A stretch of 50,684 nt of DNA from a virus. The stretch is taken from IMG/VR virus record IMGVR_UViG_3300042938_001669, positions 1 through 50,684 of that record; one strand, written 5' to 3'. The notes beneath the pieces are model-generated. The model was not told the DNA's origin, made no database searches, and saw only the letters and a list, made by a program, of their open reading frames with translations. The translations under genes were made by a program, and so were the position numbers. Positions 45,694 to 50,684 of this stretch are shown piece by piece. The stretch's first letter is position 1. Each line of letters starts with the position of its first letter.

Positions 45694-47090
45694 TTTATCT
45701 TTTCCTGTAATAATTTCACAAACTCATTCTGAATCATTTTAGTAAACTTAATGTAAGGAGCATCTTCCGATTCTCTATTATAACCACCGGTCCCTTTTGG
45801 TGGACGATTACTTCTACCCATAAAATTTAACCCCGATATATTTGTAATACATTTGTGTCCCCCACTATTTGCCTGAATAAAATCCCAAGCATTTACCTTA
45901 ATGTTATCTAACATTTGTCTATGTTCTTCAGGTAACTCAGAGAAAGGTTTTTCCATCATCTCACCGATGTGAATTAATTCCTCTTTACCATCTTCCTTAT
46001 TTTTATATTCCTTACCATACAACGCAACAAAATCTTTAAAGGTAAATCCTGTTGATTCCGAATTAAAATCTTTTGATGATTCTGAAATCCATTTAATTGT
46101 TGAAAGGGTTATCTCTCTTTGTTTTAATTGGTCCTCCCATTTTGATAATACCTCTTGGGCAATCTCACCTAAATTCACACCTTTTAATTGACGTTCTCCT
46201 TTGAATGGGTTACAAGACGCTTGAACTAACCCTAACGGCCAAGCAATAACAATAAAGTCAGCCTCAGGATTATTTTTGAATGGTGTGTATCTATCGTAAG
46301 AACCTGGCTTAAACATTGAACCCCCACCATATTGAACAATAACATTACCTAATACTTTAACATTAGGGTTAGTTTGCATTGATGTGACATAGTCTTCTTT
46401 ATTCTTTTCAAGTTGGTCCGGTTTCGCGTATCCTTTCTCAACCATTATTCGTTTAATGGTGTGAAGTATATTTAATAACGATGGAGAACATTCCATAACC
46501 AATGTCTCTAAGAACCCTGGTTTGTTTTTAAACGCTAATAATAGTTTGTTAACAACTAACCCCATTAACATTTTATTCTTTTCTAACGATTTCTCTTTAT
46601 CTAATCTGAATAAGTAAGAGATTACTTGGTCCACTGAAATATCGTTAACCGCATAGTTTGCAGAATCTACAGTAGAAATAAGTAATATGTCTGAGGATGG
46701 GAATAATTCTTTTGGAGAAACTACCTGAGAGATTGTCTCAACATTTGAACGGGAACTTCTAAATGATGTTGATTTAGTGTCTTCAGCTCCGGCTTGTCTA
46801 TCGTGGTGGTCTGTGTGAATCACAAACATTGGTTTTCCGTGAGCAAAATCAACTAAAACAGGCATCACGTCCCCTTTAGCGTCATTCTTCTTTACAGCGA
46901 ACTCTTTATCACCATATTGGATGATATGAGAATCTATTACATCAATACCATTATTCTTAAGATATTCTTTCATCGCAATAGCCGTAGTTACACCATCTAA
47001 ATCTTGGTGAAAATATATTTCAGCTTTAGGGTATCTTTTAGCAAGAGCGTTAATGTCTCTTAATCCACTTTCTTTTATAAGTTTTTTCAT
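45684..47090 (-). CDS. Tagged DHH-family phosphoesterase, 468 aa
   Basis: ATG 47090, overlapping the previous stop (TAATG). Short tag MKKLIKES, then AEIYFHQDLDGVTTAIAMKE with the D-x-D-G motif (28-33), VLVDFAHG, FVIHTDHHDRQAG with the DHH motif (92-97) and GGHKCITNISGLNF (410-423) from the DHHA1-like C-terminus. These are metal-dependent phosphodiesterases that attack short nucleic acids, cyclic dinucleotides or pAp. Delivered with the genome it could degrade host alarm nucleotides used in antiviral signalling; that is an inference. Confidence 0.75.
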   Translation of the reverse strand: MKKLIKESGLRDINALAKRYPKAEIYFHQDLDGVTTAIAMKEYLKNNGIDVIDSHIIQYGDKEFAVKKNDAKGDVMPVLVDFAHGKPMFVIHTDHHDRQAGAEDTKSTSFRSSRSNVETISQVVSPKELFPSSDILLISTVDSANYAVNDISVDQVISYLFRLDKEKSLEKNKMLMGLVVNKLLLAFKNKPGFLETLVMECSPSLLNILHTIKRIMVEKGYAKPDQLEKNKEDYVTSMQTNPNVKVLGNVIVQYGGGSMFKPGSYDRYTPFKNNPEADFIVIAWPLGLVQASCNPFKGERQLKGVNLGEIAQEVLSKWEDQLKQREITLSTIKWISESSKDFNSESTGFTFKDFVALYGKEYKNKEDGKEELIHIGEMMEKPFSELPEEHRQMLDNIKVNAWDFIQANSGGHKCITNISGLNFMGRSNRPPKGTGGYNRESEDAPYIKFTKMIQNEFVKLLQEKINQS

Positions 47091-47446
47091 TAATCTAAAC
47101 CAAACATATGTAAACCTTTATCAATGAAACTACCTTCATCGGATACACATTGTTTAAAAAGTTGAACGTCTTTATCAGACATTTTATTTTGTGTTTCAGG
47201 ACCCCAAACACCATCTGCGGTAACACCAATCTTAGATTGATATTTACTTAAAGCTTCCGCTGTTTTACCCGCTAGTAATCCGTCAACTTTTAATGGTTGA
47301 TTCGCATCATCTTTATAACCTTTTTTGTTAAGGAAACATTGTATCCCTTTTTTAAGTTCAAAACCATCATTTTGTTCATTAACTAAACCATATCTTGAAC
47401 GGATATCTCTTTTTTCATCTTCCGAAATTATAAATCTTTTTGCCAT
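47090..47446 (-). CDS. Tagged peptidoglycan-binding protein, 118 aa
   Basis: ATG 47446. Leader MAKRFIISED with I-S-E, an Ala-Lys variant of the short tag. LKKGIQCFLNKKGY, DGLLAGKTAEALSKYQSKIG and ADGVWGPETQNKM form a PG-binding type-1 domain (about 32-93). No catalytic domain. In a virion it could hold the DHH enzyme or the particle to the cell wall. Confidence 0.75.
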   Translation of the reverse strand: MAKRFIISEDEKRDIRSRYGLVNEQNDGFELKKGIQCFLNKKGYKDDANQPLKVDGLLAGKTAEALSKYQSKIGVTADGVWGPETQNKMSDKDVQLFKQCVSDEGSFIDKGLHMFGLD

Positions 47447-47461
47447 AGTAATTGTTTTAGT

Positions 47462-47471
47462 TATAAATATA
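47462..47471 (-). promoter_or_regulatory. Putative phage promoter motif TATATTTATA
   Basis: Exact motif, 15 nt before the ATG at 47446; heads two tagged genes. Confidence 0.55.
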
Positions 47472-47483
47472 CAGAAAATAAAA

Positions 47484-47503
47484 AAGAGGTTATTACACCT
47501 CTT
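47484..47503 (-). terminator. Terminator overlapping the methyltransferase stop
   Basis: AAGAGGT/ACCTCTT stem with T-run on the minus strand; the stop codon of 47493-48353 lies in the hairpin. Confidence 0.6.
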
Positions 47504-48353
47504 CTTTTAATTCTAATTTTGTTTGTTTTCGTTCATCAATTAATGATTGAACTCTTTTCCTTGCAATTTCTGTATAATCCGGAGATAACTCAATTCCAAT
47601 CCATCGTCTATCTAATAACTCAGCCGCAAAAGCTGAAGTCCCACTTCCCATAAAAGGGTCAAGAACAATATCATTTTTATAAGACAATATCTTAATCGCC
47701 TTTGATGGAATGTCCATTGAGAATGTGGCTTTAGTTAATGACCTAGTATCCGCAAAATATTCCCATCTACCAAACACCAAATTCATAAATTCTTTTTTAT
47801 CTTCGTCCTGATAAATCATTTTGTTTTTAACCTTACCATCTTCAGTAGTAACCTCAGTTGATATTCCCATCCATTGTGAAACTCCTTTAGTTAATTTTTT
47901 ACTACTTTTCTTATAAGCCAATATGATACACTCTTTAGGATTATAGATATAAGGTGCTGACGCACTCATCCAAGAACCCCAAGCCGTTTGTCGAACTCTA
48001 TGTGGACTATCTTCCGTAAGGTCGACTAACCCACTAAATTTAAACCCAACTTCTTTCATTAACATCCAAAACTCGGCAACGAATAATATTCTCCCACCTC
48101 TTTCTTGGACATTCAATTCATTTGGGACATTCACAGCAATTCGACCATCATCTTTTAATACTCGGAACGCCTCTCTCAACCAATCCTTTGACCACTCGTA
48201 ATATTCCTCCATTGGTAAATCATCCTTATGAACATCATACGAAATGTTTACATTATATGGTGGTGATGTTACTAGTAAATCAATTGAACCTTCAGGAAAT
48301 GTTTTCATTACCTCAATACAATCTCCATTAATTATCTTTCCTGTTTCTATCAT
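47493..48353 (-). CDS. Beta-class DNA (N4/N6) methyltransferase, 286 aa
   Basis: ATG 48353. VTSPPYNV (28-35) is motif IV; LDPFMGSGTSAFAAELLDRR near residue 240 is motif I, followed by IGIELSPDY. The catalytic motif preceding the SAM motif makes it beta class. It methylates exocyclic amines of A or C and may protect phage DNA or alter its expression. No restriction partner adjacent. Untagged. Confidence 0.9.
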   Translation of the reverse strand: MIETGKIINGDCIEVMKTFPEGSIDLLVTSPPYNVNISYDVHKDDLPMEEYYEWSKDWLREAFRVLKDDGRIAVNVPNELNVQERGGRILFVAEFWMLMKEVGFKFSGLVDLTEDSPHRVRQTAWGSWMSASAPYIYNPKECIILAYKKSSKKLTKGVSQWMGISTEVTTEDGKVKNKMIYQDEDKKEFMNLVFGRWEYFADTRSLTKATFSMDIPSKAIKILSYKNDIVLDPFMGSGTSAFAAELLDRRWIGIELSPDYTEIARKRVQSLIDERKQTKLELKEEV

Positions 48354-48357
48354 TTTA

Positions 48358-48663
48358 TTATTTTACGTGGTATTCCCACTCGTTTTCTTCATTTTTAATT
48401 GGTTCTAAACCTTGGTCTAAAAACACTGCGTTCTGTTCACCAGCATATAATCCTAATATATTATAATCGTAAAACTCTTCCGCTTCACCCATAGTCATTA
48501 AGTCTCTTTCTTGTAAGATGTTTAATATCTCTCGTTTTGAATATAATATCTTTCTTCCCGGAGAACCAAAGTCCTCAACAATACCAATAATTGCACTCTC
48601 TAAACCATCCAATAAAATCGCACCTTCCGCGTATTGGTCAATATCTACTGTTACTTTATACAT
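48358..48663 (-). CDS. Hypothetical protein, 101 aa
   Basis: ATG 48663. Beta-rich start (YKVTVDIDQYAEGAILLDGL), acidic C-terminal half (EFYDYNILGLYAGEQNAVFL). Unknown. Shares a few nt with the 55-aa gene before it. Confidence 0.6.
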   Translation of the reverse strand: MYKVTVDIDQYAEGAILLDGLESAIIGIVEDFGSPGRKILYSKREILNILQERDLMTMGEAEEFYDYNILGLYAGEQNAVFLDQGLEPIKNEENEWEYHVK

Positions 48664-48823
48664 CTACTTTATCTATTTTTATTGAAATGTTAATATATTT
48701 GGGTAATACCTTAGGTTTAACTTTAACATTTATAATGTCTTCGTCGTCTATTAATTCCTCTACTTTGAAATCATCAATTTCAAGTCCTATTATTGATTCA
48801 ATATATTCTTTATTGATTTCCAC
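48656..48823 (-). CDS. GTG-start hypothetical protein, 55 aa
   Basis: The frame starts at a GTG (48823) inside the last codons of DUF3310 and ends at 48656 in the start of the next gene. MEINKEYIESIIGLEIDDFK then an acidic and Lys/Val-rich end. The overlaps on both sides support a real gene. Confidence 0.5.
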   Translation of the reverse strand: MEINKEYIESIIGLEIDDFKVEELIDDEDIINVKVKPKVLPKYINISIKIDKVDV

Positions 48824-49043
48824 TTTCTAATCTTTCAATTTTACGATTTAAATACCACAACGCTTTCTTCATATCCTGAAGTTCTTTATCGGTATCTTTC
48901 TTACCCGCTCTTGCAACATATTTAACAACGTTGAAGATGTAAGCGTCTTTATCAAGACCCCAAGCTTCACAAACTTTTACAACCTCATAAGGATTGTCCT
49001 GACCTCCGTAATGTTCCGGGTGGTTCACCATTTCTTTATTCAT
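48810..49043 (-). CDS. DUF3310 phage protein, 77 aa
   Basis: ATG 49043. NHPEHYGGQDNPYEVVKVCE and FNVVKYVARAGKKD with LKKALWYLNR give the DUF3310 pattern, found almost only in phages, often with nucleotide metabolism genes. It is one of the best phage markers in this window. Confidence 0.9.
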   Translation of the reverse strand: MNKEMVNHPEHYGGQDNPYEVVKVCEAWGLDKDAYIFNVVKYVARAGKKDTDKELQDMKKALWYLNRKIERLESGNQ

Positions 49044-49422
49044 CTTTCTTAATATCTTGACATAATAGGTTAATATCTACCGGTTTAACAACAAATCTAA
49101 ATTTAACAATTAATAATTCACCATCACCATAATCACCCTCGATTTCCATATTGGAACCTTTAACTAACATATGTAACCCTCCAACTAAATCACCAACCGG
49201 ACCTAAAAATTTAAGAATGATATCCGTAATTTTTGTCAAATCAGATGGGTTAAATGTGTATTCCACGGTTTGATAAATTTCTGTTGTAAAAATAAAATCC
49301 TCACCAATATTTTCAATATGGAATTTACGGAACAGATATTCCGGAATGTTAACATCCTCATTAACATTTATAGTGAACCTATTTTTAAACAGAGGTTCAA
49401 TTGATTTAAATAATTCGTTCAT
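49036..49422 (-). CDS. Hypothetical protein, 128 aa
   Basis: ATG 49422. Mixed alpha/beta with SIEPLFKNRFTINVNEDVNI and FTTEIYQTVEYTFNPSDL. Overlaps DUF3310 by 8 nt. Unknown. Confidence 0.6.
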   Translation of the reverse strand: MNELFKSIEPLFKNRFTINVNEDVNIPEYLFRKFHIENIGEDFIFTTEIYQTVEYTFNPSDLTKITDIILKFLGPVGDLVGGLHMLVKGSNMEIEGDYGDGELLIVKFRFVVKPVDINLLCQDIKKDE

Positions 49423-49649
49423 AATTTTACTAAATAATATCTACCCAATTTAATGGATTTTTTATACCCATTTCTAACCGAAAAGAGTGGTTTTGTGGTA
49501 ACATTAATACCAACCCCATCATTAATCCTAAGTGACCAACCTGATGGTGATTTACTAAACAATATTGATTGTTTAAATATTCTAATTACCGTTTGACTAC
49601 ACCCAATACCAATGTGATAAGTTTTTTTAGATAGCCACATAGTAACCAT
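49419..49649 (-). CDS. Hypothetical basic protein, 76 aa
   Basis: I start it at ATG 49649; GTG 49652 and ATG 49640 (MWLSKKTYHIG) also fit. Basic beta-rich sequence with IRIFKQSILFSKSPSGWSLR, possibly nucleic-acid binding. Overlaps both neighbours. Confidence 0.5.
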   Translation of the reverse strand: MVTMWLSKKTYHIGIGCSQTVIRIFKQSILFSKSPSGWSLRINDGVGINVTTKPLFSVRNGYKKSIKLGRYYLVKL

Positions 49650-49809
49650 CACTTAGTGAACTTTTCTGAATATATCCTTCTGAGATTAATACATCTAATT
49701 GTTTTTGTGACTCATCAATACTCTGTTTAAGAATGTATTTTGAGATGTAACTAATATGGATTGGTTGTCTTAACTTATCCATCAAATTTTTAATTTGTTT
49801 CTTGTCCAT
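49627..49809 (-). CDS. Small winged-helix-like protein, 60 aa
   Basis: ATG 49809. Helix-turn-helix layout: KQIKNLMDKLRQPIHISYIS, then LKQSIDESQKQLDVLISEGY and a final YYVAI strand, as in the wing. May regulate its operon. The stop of 49809-50576 overlaps its start by 1 nt. Confidence 0.55.
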   Translation of the reverse strand: MDKKQIKNLMDKLRQPIHISYISKYILKQSIDESQKQLDVLISEGYIQKSSLSDGYYVAI

Positions 49810-50576
49810 TATGATATTAATTTTCTTGTTATAATAACGTTTTGATTGACATACGATAATATTTTTCTTTTAAAGATTGGAACTAAAGTCTGCTCTAATG
49901 GAAATATATCACTACAAAACACCTCAAAGATTGGATAACCAACTTCATTGTTTTTCTCGTATGTTTTTGAAAAAGTAGAGATAATTTCCGGGATAGTCAA
50001 ATCATCTTGTTGACCTTTAAAAATTAATTTTAAAGATGTTTTTGTTTGGTTTTTAGTTTTATAGACTTTTCTTGTAGTATATTGCCAAACATATAAAATT
50101 TCCGGTGTCTTATATGAAAAAAAACCTGATTTACTTTGTAGATTGTTTTTATTTTTCTTTACAACAATATCTATGGAATCATAAACAATACTCCATATTG
50201 ATTTTGCAAAGTTGAAATAGTCGTGTAATTGTGGTTGACTATTTTTTAATATTTTTTGATATTCAATTACTTCTTCATCGTCAAGTACCGGGATGTCCCT
50301 AACCTTTAAATCGTTTAATACCAATTCATCATCAGTAGATGTTAATTTTTTATCAACATATAAGATTTTGTTTTGGGTTAGTAAAGTTTGTATATTACCT
50401 AAATGTAATGAAAGCTCAATAAACATTGGGTAGACCTCCATTCTCTCAAGATGTTTGTTCATCTTTTGAAAGTAATCTAATAACACGTATTGTTTTTGTT
50501 CAGCATCTAAAATACCGTCAAACAACCAATCCGTGTCCATTATAAATTTATTCTTATTTTTCTGTCTCATTTCCAT
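49809..50576 (-). CDS. Conserved phage hypothetical protein, 255 aa
   Basis: ATG 50576. KFIMDTDWLFDGILDAEQKQ, YVLLDYFQKMNKHLERMEVY and YFNFAKSIWSIVYDSIDI match a family I have seen in large phage genomes but cannot name. First gene of the operon 50576-47493, with the -7 box TATATTTG at 50589-50596. Untagged. Confidence 0.65.
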   Translation of the reverse strand: MEMRQKNKNKFIMDTDWLFDGILDAEQKQYVLLDYFQKMNKHLERMEVYPMFIELSLHLGNIQTLLTQNKILYVDKKLTSTDDELVLNDLKVRDIPVLDDEEVIEYQKILKNSQPQLHDYFNFAKSIWSIVYDSIDIVVKKNKNNLQSKSGFFSYKTPEILYVWQYTTRKVYKTKNQTKTSLKLIFKGQQDDLTIPEIISTFSKTYEKNNEVGYPIFEVFCSDIFPLEQTLVPIFKRKILSYVNQNVIITRKLIS

Positions 50577-50588
50577 ATTCTATTATTT

Positions 50589-50596
50589 CAAATATA
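50589..50596 (-). promoter_or_regulatory. Host-type -7 box TATATTTG
   Basis: 13 nt before the ATG at 50576; no good -33 TTTG. Confidence 0.5.
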
Positions 50597-50624
50597 CAGG
50601 AAAAGATTGGAAAAAGGAATAGTT

Positions 50625-50684
50625 TTAGTTAACTCTCATTACGTAATAAGACTCACCACCTATATCAATACTGTCATAAGTACC
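50625..50684 (-). CDS. C-terminal end of a cut gene
   Basis: The last 19 residues, GTYDSIDIGGESYYVMRVN, followed by a stop at 50625-50627. The ending recalls GroES-type proteins (G-T-x-V ... D-G-E-x-Y-x-I-M-R), so it might be a phage co-chaperonin, but the stretch is too short for a firm call. Confidence 0.35.
   Translation of the reverse strand, partial: GTYDSIDIGGESYYVMRVN

Noticed and set aside
11459-47471. Motif as an ordinary T4 late promoter
   Set aside because: T4 uses TATAAATA on the coding strand; here the coding strand shows TATTTATA, so the element is not the same in orientation.
1-50684. Bacterial chromosome or integrated prophage
   Set aside because: No housekeeping genes, integrase, attachment pair or insertion sequence seen; a free phage is more likely but cannot be proven from this window.

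Overview
This window looks like an accessory stretch of a large tailed-phage genome whose host is probably a Bacteroidota (Flavobacteria-like) bacterium. Support for a phage: about 100 short, tightly packed genes with 1-4 nt overlaps, mostly on the minus strand; no ribosomal, metabolic or cell-division operons; and phage-typical families (DUF3310, DUF6915, a MUG113-type GIY-YIG protein, short HNH protein, compact PTH2, beta-class DNA methyltransferase, NUDIX, holin-like membrane protein). Support for the host group: AT-rich DNA, almost no Shine-Dalgarno sequences, and many promoters of the Bacteroidota form TTTG-N19/20-TAnnTTTG. No capsid, tail, terminase or polymerase gene is recognisable, so phage identity is an inference.

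Layout. 1-4.1 kb: a cut membrane gene, a lipoprotein, a putative nuclease, a cupin-like protein, and two copies of a GC-rich repeat. 4.1-6.6 kb: a gene-poor segment with an extreme G-run/hairpin cluster, TTATCAACA boxes and about 0.9 kb of repeat-rich noncoding DNA (origin-like or regulatory). 6.6-7.4 kb: nitroreductase. 7.5-16.1 kb: dense clusters of small proteins that share a short N-terminal tag. 16.2-22 kb: small untagged genes and several membrane micro-proteins. 22-30 kb: a tagged 530-aa protein with a glycosyltransferase and metallophosphoesterase, a secreted nuclease, membrane proteins, an SPFH lipoprotein and a (p)ppGpp-hydrolase-like HD protein. 30-37 kb: acidic proteins, a zinc-ribbon DnaJ-like protein and tagged proteins. 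37-50.7 kb: zinc-finger protein, ferritin-like protein, CCA-type nucleotidyltransferase, NUDIX, DUF192, tagged DHH phosphoesterase and peptidoglycan-binding protein, methyltransferase, DUF3310.

The main discovery candidate is a system-wide N-terminal tag. At least 24 otherwise different proteins begin with a 6-19 residue leader ending in [I/L/V/M]-x-E. There is a short form (such as MKIIITE) and a longer amphipathic form (such as MNLRHDIKRILRE). This matches in form the capsid-targeting peptides of T4 internal proteins, which the prohead protease cuts after (L/I)-x-E. All 11 tagged genes that lead a transcription unit have a second promoter-like motif, TATATTTATA or close variants, just upstream. 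About 16 units with clear host-type TAnnTTTG promoters have untagged lead genes. My reading is that the phage makes these proteins late, packs them in the capsid, trims the tag, and delivers them at infection. Tagged members include a flavodoxin-fold reductase, a DHH phosphoesterase, a peptidoglycan-binding protein, a possible ADP-ribosyltransferase-like protein and a large set of small acidic paralogues.
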